Of a DNA stretch of 29,299 nt, positions 10,001 through 17,697 are shown in pieces. The stretch spans positions 1 to 29,299 of the forward strand of contig DKOX01000083.1 in assembly GCA_002470925.1 (NCBI GenBank). The letters run 5' to 3'. The notes below the pieces were generated by a model. That model had not been told where the DNA came from, made no database searches, and saw nothing but the letters and a program-made list of their open reading frames with translations. A program made the position numbers and the translations under genes. Position 1 is the stretch's first letter, and each line of letters starts with the position of its first letter. Source of the stretch: Opitutia bacterium UBA7350 (lineage in GTDB: Bacteria; Verrucomicrobiota; Verrucomicrobiia; Opitutales; Coraliomargaritaceae).

Positions 10001-11334
10001 CCGGTTCGATCCTTGTGCTGGATGCCGATGACCGCGAAGTTGAAAATTATAAAATCGTGGTCGGATCGGTCCTTACCAAGGGCGATGGCGAAAGCATCAA
10101 GAAGGGCGAAGTCCTTGCAATGTGGGACCCGCATAACATCCCCATTATCTCTGAGAAAGCCGGTCGTATCGGATTCAGCGACATGATCCCCGGAGTCACC
10201 ATCAAGCGCGAGCTCGATGAATCAACCGGACGTATTGCAACGGTCGTTATTGAGCACAAGGAAGACCTCAATCCCCAGATTGAAATCATCAACGAAAAGA
10301 ACAAGGTCATTGCCACTTATGCAATTCCCACCGGGGCGCAGGTTTCCGTCAATGAAGACGACGAAATCGCACCCGGTACCATGCTTGCCAAGACCCCGCG
10401 TCAGGCGTCCAAGACCCAGGACATCACCGGAGGTCTTCCCCGTGTGGCGGAGCTTTTCGAAGCCCGCCGTCCGAAAGAAGCCGCTGAAATGGCCAAGATC
10501 GAAGGGGTGGTCTCCATGGACGGAACGGTCCGCGGCAAGAAAAAGCTCGTGGTTACCGATTCCGAGACCGGCGATGAGGAAGCACACCTTATCCCGCACG
10601 GGAAACACTTGACGGTTCAGATTGGCGACCTCGTTCACAAAGGACAGCATCTCACCGATGGCGGTGCTGATCCCCATGAATTGCTTGAAATTCTGGGTCG
10701 CGAGCGCGTCTGCGATTACCTCATCGAGGAAATTCAAAAAGTTTACCGTCTCCAGGGTGTCACCATTAATGACAAGCACATCGAGGTCATTATCGCCCAA
10801 ATGCTCAAGAAGGTCCGCATCACCGATCCGGGTGATTCCGAGTTCTTCTGGGGTGAACAGGTCGACCGCTTTGAATTCATGAAGGCCAATGACGAGATCG
10901 ATGAGGCCGGTGGTAAGCCCGCCGAAGGTGAGTCCGTCCTCCTCGGTATCACCAAGGCCTCCATCGAAACGGAATCCTTCATCTCCGCGGCGTCCTTCCA
11001 GGAGACAACCCGCGTGCTGACCGATGCCGCCACCCTTGGTAAAGTCGATGAGCTCAAAGGCTTCAAAGAAAACGTTACGATGGGTCACCTCATTCCGGCC
11101 GGTACCGGTTTGCCCGCATACCGCAAACTCCGCATCGACACCCTTGGTGCCGAGGTCGAGAAGCTTTCCCTCGAGGAAGCTGCCGAGCGGATTGAAGGGG
11201 TCGCCACTCCGACTCCGGACTTCTCCGCAGAGGCTAGCGTTGTACCCGGTGAGGAAATGGTTCCCGAGGATCCCAACGCCCCTGCCAGTGTCGAGGATGC
11301 TAAAGCGCCGGGAGCCGAAGAGGAAGTCGGTTAA
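7084..11334 (+). CDS. rpoC: DNA-directed RNA polymerase subunit beta'
   Basis: RpoC carries the catalytic magnesium site: NADFDGDQM at residues 460-468, with Asp462, 464 and 466. The protein has 1416 residues. The N-terminal zinc site is intact (Cys71, 73, 86, 89). The trigger-loop segment TMRTFHIGG ends at residue 934 and is followed by an insertion to about 1108 that resembles the E. coli SI3 insertion; then comes TQDITGGLPRVAELFEAR. By hand alignment the second zinc site is gone: Asp808, Ser883, Thr890 and Glu893 stand where E. coli has Cys814, 888, 895 and 898. The last 35 or so residues are an acidic Pro/Ala/Glu-rich tail. A strong terminator follows the stop codon. Confidence 0.98.
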   Translation: MSTEVARDVLGYEATKSFDRVGIAVASPDSIRDWSLGEVKNPETINYRTFKPEPGGLFCQRIFGPVRDYECACGKYKRIKYKNVICDRCGVEVTVSRVRRDRMGHIELAVPVSHIWFLKSMPSRLGLLLDITARNLERVIYYENYLVIDPGKTPLEERQLLTEQEFLQAQDEYGEDSFVAGMGAEAVRDALTRVDLESTVAELHEQMHATRSKQIKKKISKRLKTIQGFMTSGTRPEWMVLEVLPVIPPDLRPLVPLEGGRFATSDLNDLYRRVINRNNRLKNLLQLKTPDVIIHNEKRMLQEAVDALFDNGRHGRAVTGAGNRPLKSLSDMLKGKQGRFRQNLLGKRVDYSGRSVIVTGPELKLNQCGLPKKMALVLFEPFIIRRLKELGFVHTVRGARKMIEKQSPEVWDILEEVTKGHPVLLNRAPTLHRLSIQAFEPVLIEGDAIRVHPLVCTAYNADFDGDQMAVHVPLSLEAVMEAKTLMMATHNIFSPSSGKPILTPSQDIVLGSYFLTVEPRRAPSEKQRLPLLVDADEVEAAVADGALNVRDWINFINPDFGKDATVYGNSEKKIIRTTVGRVIFNTIWPPEVGFINTNVAKGKLGDIILQTYKSVGKARTVETLDTLKDVGFKIATKAGVSIGIDDMIIPEAKTGIVANARKKIDEVDAQYKKGIITEGERYNKIIDIWTGTTDEIAKAVFDELKDNGGKDSVNPVYLMMDSGARGNKQQVRQLCGTRGLMAKPSGEIIERPILSSFREGLSVLEYFISTHGARKGLADTALKTADAGYLTRKLCDVAMDCIIEESDDGNREGVWKYAIYEGDDEIVSLYDRIVGRCSSNDIRNPLNPDEFLVKNGELITEEIAAKIEDVGVERVKVLSALTSRKKVGITALEYGINPATSSMVERGSSVGIIAAQSIGEPGTQLTMRTFHIGGIASGVLKNPEIKIRSGGKVKYQGLRTVSVQGNNIVLNKTGSILVLDADDREVENYKIVVGSVLTKGDGESIKKGEVLAMWDPHNIPIISEKAGRIGFSDMIPGVTIKRELDESTGRIATVVIEHKEDLNPQIEIINEKNKVIATYAIPTGAQVSVNEDDEIAPGTMLAKTPRQASKTQDITGGLPRVAELFEARRPKEAAEMAKIEGVVSMDGTVRGKKKLVVTDSETGDEEAHLIPHGKHLTVQIGDLVHKGQHLTDGGADPHELLEILGRERVCDYLIEEIQKVYRLQGVTINDKHIEVIIAQMLKKVRITDPGDSEFFWGEQVDRFEFMKANDEIDEAGGKPAEGESVLLGITKASIETESFISAASFQETTRVLTDAATLGKVDELKGFKENVTMGHLIPAGTGLPAYRKLRIDTLGAEVEKLSLEEAAERIEGVATPTPDFSAEASVVPGEEMVPEDPNAPASVEDAKAPGAEEEVG

Positions 11335-11356
11335 TTTGACTCACTCCCTCAATTAC

Positions 11357-11390
11357 AAAGCCCTCCGAGTTCGGGGGGCTTTTTGTTTTT
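11357..11390 (+). terminator. Intrinsic terminator after rpoC
   Basis: AGCCCTCCG (11359-11367) pairs with CGGGGGGCT (11372-11380), with one U-G wobble and a short AGTT loop. T-rich sequence (11381-11384 and 11386-11390) follows, interrupted by one G. Upstream A residues can pair with the first T residues. This is a textbook Rho-independent terminator and should end the rpoBC transcript. Confidence 0.93.
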
Positions 11391-11561
11391 GGCGAACCGC
11401 GAGGTTGCGATGCCTTAAACAGAAAACCGGATGTTGTGGGAAGCCGCAAAATCCACCTGAACTAAAATTGAAAATGAAGCGGTCGCGCTTCCATTTATGG
11501 AGGAGCAACCACTAATTGCCCAACTTAAGCCCAATGTGGCAAAAAAATTTCAATAAAATCC
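11391..11561. other. Intergenic region between rpoC terminator and rpsL promoter
   Basis: No gene is supported here. A small hairpin AACC-GCGA-GGTT lies at about 11395-11406. A larger one pairs GAAGCG (11476-11481) with CGCTTC (11486-11491) and can be lengthened by AAAT/ATTT flanks around one bulged C (11472-11496). The segment at 11539-11559 is A/T-rich and could act as an upstream promoter element. No open frame with plausible coding character was found. Confidence 0.6.
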
Positions 11562-11589
11562 TTGCACGGTGCGGGGAAGGAGCTACTTT
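11562..11589 (+). promoter_or_regulatory. Candidate housekeeping-sigma promoter of the str operon
   Basis: TTGCAC (11562-11567) and TACTTT (11584-11589) are separated by 16 bases and preceded by an A/T-rich tract. The location, between a strong terminator and rpsL, is where a promoter is needed. GCACGGTGC, a 9-base palindrome overlapping the -35 box, may be chance. Confidence 0.6.
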
Positions 11590-11624
11590 CGCCATCTTTC
11601 TCTAAATTTAGCGTCTGAATTTTA

Positions 11625-11999
11625 ATGCCTACCATTAACCAACTTGTCCGCAATCCGCGCGCTGTGCAAAAAGCCCAGTCCAAATCGCGTGCGCTTAAAA
11701 ACAATCCCTTCCGCCGCGGCGTCTGTGTGCAGGTCATGACCCGTACGCCCAAGAAGCCGAATTCCGCGATCCGTAAAGTTGCGAAGGTGCGCCTGACGAC
11801 CGGTATTGAAGTCATCGCCTACATTCCTGATGAAGGACACAATCTCCAGGAACACAGTATCGTCTTGGTACGCGGTGGTCGTGTGAAGGACCTTCCCGGG
11901 GTTCGTTACCATATCGTGCGTGGCACCCTTGACTGCCAGGGAGTTGAAAAACGCCGCCGCAGCCGTTCCAAGTATGGTGTTAAAAAGCCCAAGGAATAA
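11625..11999 (+). CDS. rpsL: 30S ribosomal protein S12
   Basis: S12 lies at the decoding centre and controls accuracy. The 124-residue length is standard. The decoding loop TPKKPNSAIRK (residues 41-51) keeps both lysines, the streptomycin-sensitive form. The second loop VRGGRVKDLPGVRYH (residues 82 onward) retains the Asp (89) that is methylthiolated in E. coli. The start at 11625 matches the family N-terminus (MPTINQLVR). It is the first gene after the candidate promoter and has no Shine-Dalgarno sequence. rpsG follows after 48 bases. Confidence 0.98.
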   Translation: MPTINQLVRNPRAVQKAQSKSRALKNNPFRRGVCVQVMTRTPKKPNSAIRKVAKVRLTTGIEVIAYIPDEGHNLQEHSIVLVRGGRVKDLPGVRYHIVRGTLDCQGVEKRRRSRSKYGVKKPKE

Positions 12000-12047
12000 A
12001 CCCGACCGGTCCTCCATTTAATAAAACAATTTTTGAATCACTGAATT

Positions 12048-12521
12048 ATGTCACGTCGTCGCCAAGCCGTTAAACGTCCCGTCATTCCGGATCCCCGCTA
12101 CAACAGCACTCTTGTGACCACTTTGGTCAACATGATCATGGAACGCGGCAAGCGCACCCTCGCGCAGCGCATCGTCTACACTGCTTTCCAGAAAGTCAGT
12201 GAAAAACTTGAAAAGGGCGATCCCGTTGATCTTGTGATGGGTGCCCTTGAAAACACCCGCCCCAAGCTCGAAGTCAAGAGCCGCCGCGTCGGTGGTGCCA
12301 CCTATCAAGTACCCGTAGAAGTTTCTTTTGAGCGCCAACAAAGCCTTGCTTTCCGTTGGATGGTCGCCTCAGCCCGCAAACGCAAAGGTGTTCCCATGGC
12401 TGAAGCCCTTGCCGATGAAATCGTCGACGCCTACAACAACACCGGCGCCGTCGTTAAGAAAAAAGAAGAAATGCACCGGATGGCTCAAGCCAACCGTGCC
12501 TTCGCGCATTTGCGCTGGTAA
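12048..12521 (+). CDS. rpsG: 30S ribosomal protein S7
   Basis: S7 nucleates assembly of the 30S head and borders the E site and mRNA exit. The 157-residue protein shows the N-terminal MSRRRQAVKR segment, NMIMERGKRTLAQRIVY, the beta-hairpin region GGATYQVPVEV, and the C-terminal KKKEEMHRMAQANRAFAHLRW. In E. coli S7 represses translation by binding the rpsL-rpsG gap. Here that gap is 48 bases and contains only a short GACCGGTC palindrome, so such control is not evident. A small hairpin GCGGC-ATA-GCCGC follows the stop codon (12527-12539). Confidence 0.98.
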   Translation: MSRRRQAVKRPVIPDPRYNSTLVTTLVNMIMERGKRTLAQRIVYTAFQKVSEKLEKGDPVDLVMGALENTRPKLEVKSRRVGGATYQVPVEVSFERQQSLAFRWMVASARKRKGVPMAEALADEIVDAYNNTGAVVKKKEEMHRMAQANRAFAHLRW

Positions 12522-12583
12522 GCACCGCGGCATAGCCGCTCCCTTACCACCCCCCTTGTTCTTTTCCAGTCGTATCGTTTTTT

Positions 12584-14734
12584 ATGTCAGCAGCAGCTAC
12601 AGCATCTCTCAATTCACCGAAGCGTAAGTTCCCCCTGGAGCATACGCGCAATATCGGTATTGCGGCTCACATTGATGCAGGCAAAACGACTACGACGGAA
12701 AGAATTCTCTTTTACGCCGGAGTCGTCCACAAAATGGGCGAGGTCCATGAGGGTAGCGCCGTCACCGATTGGATGGAGCAGGAGCGCGAACGCGGCATCA
12801 CCATTACCTCCGCTGCGATTTCCTGTAACTGGACCAATACCGACGGCCCCTACGCCGGAATCACCCAGCAAATCAATATCATTGATACCCCCGGTCACGT
12901 CGATTTTACCGCAGAGGTTGAGCGCTCCCTGCGCGTCCTTGACGGGGCGGTCGCAGTCTTTTGCGCGGTTGCCGGGGTTCAGCCCCAGTCCGAGACCGTC
13001 TGGCGGCAAATGAATAAATACGCGGTACCCCGGATCGCCTTTATCAACAAAATGGATCGCACCGGAGCTGATTTCTCGGCGGCCGTTACCTCCATGCGTG
13101 AACGCCTCGGCGCCAAGGCTCATCCAATCTTTATCCCGATCGGGGCGGAGGAAGACTTTAATGGTCTCATTGATTTGGCGTCCATGCAGGCGCATCGCTA
13201 CGATGCCGCCGACGCCAGTGGAATGACTTACCAAACCGGGGAAATTCCGCCCGAGTATCAGGAGGAGGCCGCCGCTTCGCGGGAAGCACTCATCGAGGCC
13301 CTCGCCGATTGTGATGATGAACTCGCCGATCTATACCTTGGGGGAGGGGAGCTGACTGCAGATGCGATCCGCGCCGCGATCCGCCGAGCCACCACCAAAC
13401 TAGAATTCTGCGCCGTTATTCCCGGAAGCGCCTTTAAGAACAAGGGAGTGCAGTCCGTCCTTGAATCGGTCGTCAACTACCTGCCCGCCCCCTTGGATCT
13501 GCCGCCCATGAAGGGCGAAGACAGCAAGGGCCGCGCCCTTGAAGTTGCACCGGACGACAACGCTAAAGTCGCGGGCTTGGCCTTCAAGCTCATGAATGAC
13601 CCTTTCGTCGGCAAACTTGTCTTTTTCCGCATTTACTCCGGTTCCTTAACAAAGGGCAGCACCCTCTACAATGCCCGCACCGGAAAAACCGAGCGCATTT
13701 CCCGCCTGCTCGTCATGAAAGCGGATGCCCGCGACGATATTGATGCGGCCTATTCCGGCGACATCTGCGCCCTTGTCGGTGCCCGCGATGTCATCACGGG
13801 TGATACCCTGAGTACCAAAGGCTACGATGTGCGACTCGAACCACCCACCTTCCCGGAACCTGTCATTTCCATGTCGATTGAGCCCAAGACCTCCGCCGAT
13901 CAGGAAAAAATGGCGCTCGGGCTGCAACGTCTTGCGGAAGAAGATCCCACCTTCGTGGTCAGTACCGATGAGGAAACCGGACAGACCTTGATCGCCGGAA
14001 TGGGCGAGTTGCACCTCGAAATTATCAAAGATCGTCTCTTTCGTGAGTTCAAGGTCGGCGCCGCGGCCGGTCGTCCCCAAATCGCCTACCGCGAAGCGTT
14101 CGGGACCGCTGCGGAAGGCGAGGGCAAATTCATCCGTCAAAGCGGCGGCAAGGGACAATACGGACACGCCCGCATAAAAATTGAACCGCTCGAAAGAGGG
14201 CAGGGCATTGAAGTGGAAGACAAGACCGTGGGCGGGGTCATTCCCAAGGAATTTATCAAGCCTACTTTGGACGGCATCCGCGAGGCCGCCTGCAACGGTG
14301 TGCTGGCCGGTTATGCGGTGGTCGATTTTAAAGCGACCCTCTACGACGGTTCCTTTCACGAAGTCGACTCTTCGGAGATGGCCTTTAAGATGGCAGGCCT
14401 CTTTGCCTTCCGTCACGCCATGGAGCAAGCCAGTGCCGTTCTGCTCGAACCCGTCATGGCAGTTGAAATCGAAACACCCGAAGAATATCAGGGCGATATC
14501 CTCGGCGATCTCAACCGCCGCCGGGGCCAAATTCAGAATATCGCCAACAAAGGCCAGTTTGCCACTTTCTCCGCTGCCGTTCCTCTCTCCGAGATGTTCG
14601 GCTATTCCACCATCGTCCGTTCCCTCAGTAAGGGTAGGGCGTCCTTCAGCATGGAACCCAAGTCCTTTGAGGAAGTTCCTCCCAACATCCTAAAGTCCAT
14701 TCAGGAGAGTACCCTGCACGGGTCTTTCCATTAA
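12584..14734 (+). CDS. fusA: Translation elongation factor G
   Basis: EF-G is the GTPase that drives ribosomal translocation and, with the recycling factor, splits ribosomes. At 716 residues it is slightly longer than usual because of an N-terminal extension of about 15 residues rich in Ala and Ser. GTPase motifs are G1 AHIDAGKT (28-35), the switch I ERERGITI segment, G3 DTPGH (101-105) and G4 NKMD (155-158). The C-terminal domains include GMGELHLEII and GGVIPKEFI. The order rpsL-rpsG-fusA supports the main translocase rather than a paralogue. tuf, which commonly follows, is absent and rpsJ comes next after 21 bases. Confidence 0.98.
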   Translation: MSAAATASLNSPKRKFPLEHTRNIGIAAHIDAGKTTTTERILFYAGVVHKMGEVHEGSAVTDWMEQERERGITITSAAISCNWTNTDGPYAGITQQINIIDTPGHVDFTAEVERSLRVLDGAVAVFCAVAGVQPQSETVWRQMNKYAVPRIAFINKMDRTGADFSAAVTSMRERLGAKAHPIFIPIGAEEDFNGLIDLASMQAHRYDAADASGMTYQTGEIPPEYQEEAAASREALIEALADCDDELADLYLGGGELTADAIRAAIRRATTKLEFCAVIPGSAFKNKGVQSVLESVVNYLPAPLDLPPMKGEDSKGRALEVAPDDNAKVAGLAFKLMNDPFVGKLVFFRIYSGSLTKGSTLYNARTGKTERISRLLVMKADARDDIDAAYSGDICALVGARDVITGDTLSTKGYDVRLEPPTFPEPVISMSIEPKTSADQEKMALGLQRLAEEDPTFVVSTDEETGQTLIAGMGELHLEIIKDRLFREFKVGAAAGRPQIAYREAFGTAAEGEGKFIRQSGGKGQYGHARIKIEPLERGQGIEVEDKTVGGVIPKEFIKPTLDGIREAACNGVLAGYAVVDFKATLYDGSFHEVDSSEMAFKMAGLFAFRHAMEQASAVLLEPVMAVEIETPEEYQGDILGDLNRRRGQIQNIANKGQFATFSAAVPLSEMFGYSTIVRSLSKGRASFSMEPKSFEEVPPNILKSIQESTLHGSFH

Positions 14735-14755
14735 TTCAACCAACCAATACCAACT

Positions 14756-15064
14756 ATGAGTGCACCTAAAATCCGTATCCGCCTAAAAGGCTTTGATTAC
14801 CGCGTTGTAGACCAGTCCGCCTTGGACATTGTCGAGACTGCCAAACGCTCCGGAGCCCGCGTTGCGGGGCCTGTTCCCATGCCCACCCGCATTGAGAAAT
14901 TCACCGTCAATCGTTCCGTTCACGTCAATAAAAAGGCGATGGAGCAATTCGAAGTCCGGACCCATAAGCGACTCATTGACATCATTGAACCCACCGCTGC
15001 CACGGTCGACGAGTTGAAGAAGCTCAACCTCCCCGCCGGTGTCGATATTTCAATTAATGTCTAG
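14756..15064 (+). CDS. rpsJ: 30S ribosomal protein S10 (NusE)
   Basis: S10 sits in the 30S head and also acts as NusE in antitermination and as the ribosomal contact of NusG. The 102 residues match the family: KIRIRLKGFDYRVVDQSA, then GPVPMPTRIEKFTVNRS, and the loop segment FEVRTHKRLIDI. It lies 21 bases behind fusA with a CA-rich leader (CAACCAACCAATACCAACT) and no Shine-Dalgarno sequence. It appears to be transcribed with the str genes, since the leader of the rest of the S10 operon lies after it. Confidence 0.98.
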   Translation: MSAPKIRIRLKGFDYRVVDQSALDIVETAKRSGARVAGPVPMPTRIEKFTVNRSVHVNKKAMEQFEVRTHKRLIDIIEPTAATVDELKKLNLPAGVDISINV

Positions 15065-15090
15065 AACTTGGAAATTTCCAAAATCAGGTG

Positions 15091-15119
15091 TTGACGCGGG
15101 CGAAAAAACAACCTTTTCT
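15091..15119 (+). promoter_or_regulatory. Candidate promoter ahead of rplC
   Basis: TTGACG (15091-15096, five of six consensus bases) is followed after 17 bases by TTTTCT (15114-15119), a weak -10. The gap of 152 bases between rpsJ and rplC is long for this window and holds a structured leader, which supports a transcription start here. The -10 assignment is uncertain. Confidence 0.4.
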
Positions 15120-15169
15120 CTCGCGCTCGCTCTACTAACAGCGATCTTTTCACAATTTTAATCTCTAAC

Positions 15170-15206
15170 GCAGGTCTAAACCAAACGGAGCTCCTGCTCC
15201 ACCTGC
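15170..15206 (+). promoter_or_regulatory. Structured leader element before rplC
   Basis: GCAGGT (15170-15175) pairs with ACCTGC (15201-15206). Inside it GGAGC (15187-15191) pairs with GCTCC (15196-15200) around a TCCT loop. The two helices abut on the 3' side, while an 11-base A/C-rich bulge (15176-15186) lies on the 5' side. The element ends 10 bases before the rplC ATG and buries the only GGAG nearby. It could be a ribosomal-protein autoregulation site, but no known leader family is recognised. Confidence 0.55.
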
Positions 15207-15216
15207 CAATTAGTTT

Positions 15217-15861
15217 ATGAACGTAGCCCTACTAGGTAAAAAGATAGGTATGACACAGGTATTCGACGATGCAAATCGTTCGATACCCGTTACCGTCATC
15301 GAAGCCGGTCCCTGCCCTGTAACTCAGGTCAAGTCAGACGAGACCGATGGATACAATGCCGTGCAAATTGGCTTTCGTGCCCAAAAAGCCCAGCGCCTTT
15401 CCAAAGCCGCCCGCGGTCACTTTGAAAAAGCGGGCGTTGAAGCACAGGCTGAACTCAGCGAATTCCGCACCAACGGCGACCACGAGTTGAACGTCGGCGA
15501 CGTCCTTACGGTCGAACATTTTGAAGCCGGTCAAAAGATTGACGTCATCGGAACTTCCAAGGGTCGCGGTTTCCAGGGCGTCGTCAAACGCTACGGATTT
15601 GCCGGTGGTCCCGCCTCGCACGGTTCCATGTTCCACCGTCGCGGTGGTTCCTACGGGATGTGCCAGTGGCCCGGTCACGTCATCAAAGGCAAGAAAATGC
15701 CCGGTCACATGGGTGACGTGCAGCGCACCGTTCAAAACCTCACGGTTGTGAAGGTCGTGCCCGAGAAGAACCTCATCCTGATCAAGGGAAGCGTCCCCGG
15801 CGCACGCGGCAGTCTCCTCACTGTCCGTTCCGCTGTTAAAAACAAAGTCCGCAAGGGATAA
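15217..15861 (+). CDS. rplC: 50S ribosomal protein L3
   Basis: L3 is an early assembly protein whose loop reaches toward the peptidyl transferase centre. The 214-residue product starts with LLGKKIGMTQVF. It includes SKGRGFQGVVKRYGFAGGPASHG and the central-loop segment MCQWPGHVIKGKKMPGHMG, which keeps the Gln methylated in E. coli. The reading frame starts 10 bases after the structured leader and lacks a free Shine-Dalgarno sequence. rplD follows after 23 bases. Confidence 0.98.
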   Translation: MNVALLGKKIGMTQVFDDANRSIPVTVIEAGPCPVTQVKSDETDGYNAVQIGFRAQKAQRLSKAARGHFEKAGVEAQAELSEFRTNGDHELNVGDVLTVEHFEAGQKIDVIGTSKGRGFQGVVKRYGFAGGPASHGSMFHRRGGSYGMCQWPGHVIKGKKMPGHMGDVQRTVQNLTVVKVVPEKNLILIKGSVPGARGSLLTVRSAVKNKVRKG

Positions 15862-15884
15862 GCCCACCGCCAGCCTAAACGAAC

Positions 15885-16520
15885 ATGAAACTTAAAGTTT
15901 ATACCGCCGACGGAACCAGCAGCGAAGAAAAAGAATTCGCGGCATTCCCACAATTTGAAGACGACAAGGGCGTGGCTGCGCTCCGCCAGGTTGTCATCGC
16001 TCACCAGGCGAACAAACGCCAGGGCAACGCCAGCACCAAGACTCGCGCCGAAGTCAGTGGTACCGGTAAGAAACTCTTCCGCCAAAAAGGCAGCGGCACC
16101 GCCCGTCAGGGTTCTCGTCGCGTTCCCCACCAACGCCACGGTGGTGTCGCCCACGGACCCAAGCCCCGCGACTACTCACAGAAAATCAATCGCAAGATGA
16201 AGCAACTTGCCTTCCAGCGCGCCCTCTTTGAGCGTGCCAATGAAGGACGCATCTCGGTTATTGAAGCCATCCAAAGCGAGGCTCCCAAAACCAAGATCTT
16301 CAACAAGGTGCTCACCGCCGTTCTCCCGGAGCACGGAAAAGTCCTCATCATTGACGATTCCTTTGAAAACAACGCTGCCCTTGCTGCCCGCAATATCGAA
16401 GGCGTTGCTCTCACCGAAGCCGGCAACCTCAGCACATTGGATGTGGTACGCTTTCCCCACATCCTTGTCAGTGCCAAAGGCATCGAAACCATCCTCGCAC
16501 GCGCCAACGGAGCTGAATAA
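15885..16520 (+). CDS. rplD: 50S ribosomal protein L4
   Basis: L4 lines the polypeptide exit tunnel with L22. In E. coli it also regulates its own operon. The 211 residues contain the tunnel-loop region GTGKKLFRQKGSGTARQGS followed by a His/Arg-rich HQRHGGVAHGPKPRDY stretch. The C-terminal domain has VLIIDDSFENN and LDVVRFPHILVS. The tunnel loop appears normal in length, with no obvious macrolide-resistance-type deletion. Its last codons carry the GGAG (16509-16512) that may serve rplW. Coupled to rplW by a 2-base gap. Confidence 0.97.
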   Translation: MKLKVYTADGTSSEEKEFAAFPQFEDDKGVAALRQVVIAHQANKRQGNASTKTRAEVSGTGKKLFRQKGSGTARQGSRRVPHQRHGGVAHGPKPRDYSQKINRKMKQLAFQRALFERANEGRISVIEAIQSEAPKTKIFNKVLTAVLPEHGKVLIIDDSFENNAALAARNIEGVALTEAGNLSTLDVVRFPHILVSAKGIETILARANGAE

Positions 16521-16522
16521 AA

Positions 16523-16813
16523 ATGATTATCGCTGACAAAATTCTGCGCGAGTATCGCGTGACCGAAAAGGCTGCCAATCTGGCCGCCAACCTAAACCAA
16601 TACACTTTTGAGGTGGCGCCCGACGCCAACCGCAAGGAAATCGCCCGCGCGGTCGAACAGGTTTTCAACGTCACCGTTACCAACGTGAACACTCTTATTC
16701 GTAAGCCCAAAGCCAAAACCGACCGCGCCCGCCGCGGACGTCCCGGCACTAAGGGCGGACACAAAAAAGCCATCGTCACTCTCAAAGAGGGCGATGCCAT
16801 CGAACTCGTTTAA
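16523..16813 (+). CDS. rplW: 50S ribosomal protein L23
   Basis: L23 sits at the tunnel exit and is the docking site for trigger factor and the signal recognition particle. The 96-residue protein has the family pattern: ILREYRVTEKAANL, then YTFEVAPDANRKEIARAVEQVFNV, TNVNTLIRKPK, and a basic Arg/Gly/Lys loop before KAIVTLKEGDAIEL. It begins 2 bases after rplD; GGAG at 16509-16512 gives one of the few plausible Shine-Dalgarno sites here (spacing 10). Tight spacing suggests translational coupling with rplD. Confidence 0.97.
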   Translation: MIIADKILREYRVTEKAANLAANLNQYTFEVAPDANRKEIARAVEQVFNVTVTNVNTLIRKPKAKTDRARRGRPGTKGGHKKAIVTLKEGDAIELV

Positions 16814-16833
16814 ACCTTTAGAGAACGCCAGTC

Positions 16834-17679
16834 ATGCCACTCAACAGTTCCAGACCACTCACTCCCGGACAGCGCTTCCTGACCCGCAACAAGCAGGAGG
16901 TCTCTAAAAAAGAGCCGGAACGTCGCCTCACCAAGCACAAGCACATTAAAAAGGGACGCAACTGCTACGGACGCATCACTTCCCGTCGCCGTGGTGGCGG
17001 CCACAAGCGTGCCTATCGCATCATCGATTTCCGTCGCGACAAGATCGACATCCCCGCCAAGGTGCAGGCCATCGAGTATGATCCCAACCGTTCTGCCAAC
17101 CTTGCCCTCCTCGCTTACGCGGATGGCGAGAAACGCTACATCCTCGCCCCTCGCGGCGTCCAAGCGGGTGACGTGCTCCTCAATGTCGATAAGCGCGTTG
17201 AGTTCAAGCCCGGTTATTCCATGCCGCTGAGCTTCATTCCGGCCGCCACCAAGATTCATGCCATTGAGCTCCATCCCGGTCGCGGCGCCCAAATCGCCCG
17301 TTCCGCCGGTCAAAACGCCCAACTCATTTCCGTGGAAGGCGATCGTGCCACCGTAAAATTACCGTCCGGTGAAATCCGTTACTTGAACTCCAAGTGCCGT
17401 GCCACCATCGGTGAAGTCGGCAACCACGAACACCAAAATCAAAGCCTTGGCAAAGCCGGCCGCAACCGTTGGCTGGGTCGTCGTCCCCGCGTCCGCGGTG
17501 TTGCCATGAATCCCGTCGATCACCCCATGGGTGGTGGTGAGGGACGCACCTCCGGTGGCGGTCATCCTCAGTCGCCCTGGGGCCAGCTCTCCAAAGGATT
17601 CCCGACCCGCAAAAAGTCCAATCCCACCAATTCACAAATTCTGGTGCGCCGCAACGGTCGCCCCATGAAGCGCAAATAA
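16834..17679 (+). CDS. rplB: 50S ribosomal protein L2
   Basis: L2 is a primary 23S rRNA binder needed for subunit joining and peptidyl transfer. The 281 residues slightly exceed the usual 272-277. The oligonucleotide-binding and SH3-like domains include GRITSRRRGGGHKRAYRIIDF and AGRNRWLGRRPRVRGVAMNP. The C-terminal conserved stretch reads VDHPMGGGEGR; Met stands where E. coli has a second His, a variant I recall from Bacteroidetes and relatives. The His of VDHP is kept. It follows rplW after 20 bases without a clear Shine-Dalgarno sequence. Confidence 0.98.
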   Translation: MPLNSSRPLTPGQRFLTRNKQEVSKKEPERRLTKHKHIKKGRNCYGRITSRRRGGGHKRAYRIIDFRRDKIDIPAKVQAIEYDPNRSANLALLAYADGEKRYILAPRGVQAGDVLLNVDKRVEFKPGYSMPLSFIPAATKIHAIELHPGRGAQIARSAGQNAQLISVEGDRATVKLPSGEIRYLNSKCRATIGEVGNHEHQNQSLGKAGRNRWLGRRPRVRGVAMNPVDHPMGGGEGRTSGGGHPQSPWGQLSKGFPTRKKSNPTNSQILVRRNGRPMKRK

Positions 17680-17697
17680 TCAAACGAGATTCTTCTT

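Noticed and set aside
11472..11496. Hairpin in the rpoC-rpsL gap as a minus-strand terminator
   Set aside because: The minus-strand downstream sequence is only moderately T-rich and no minus-strand gene is present to be terminated.
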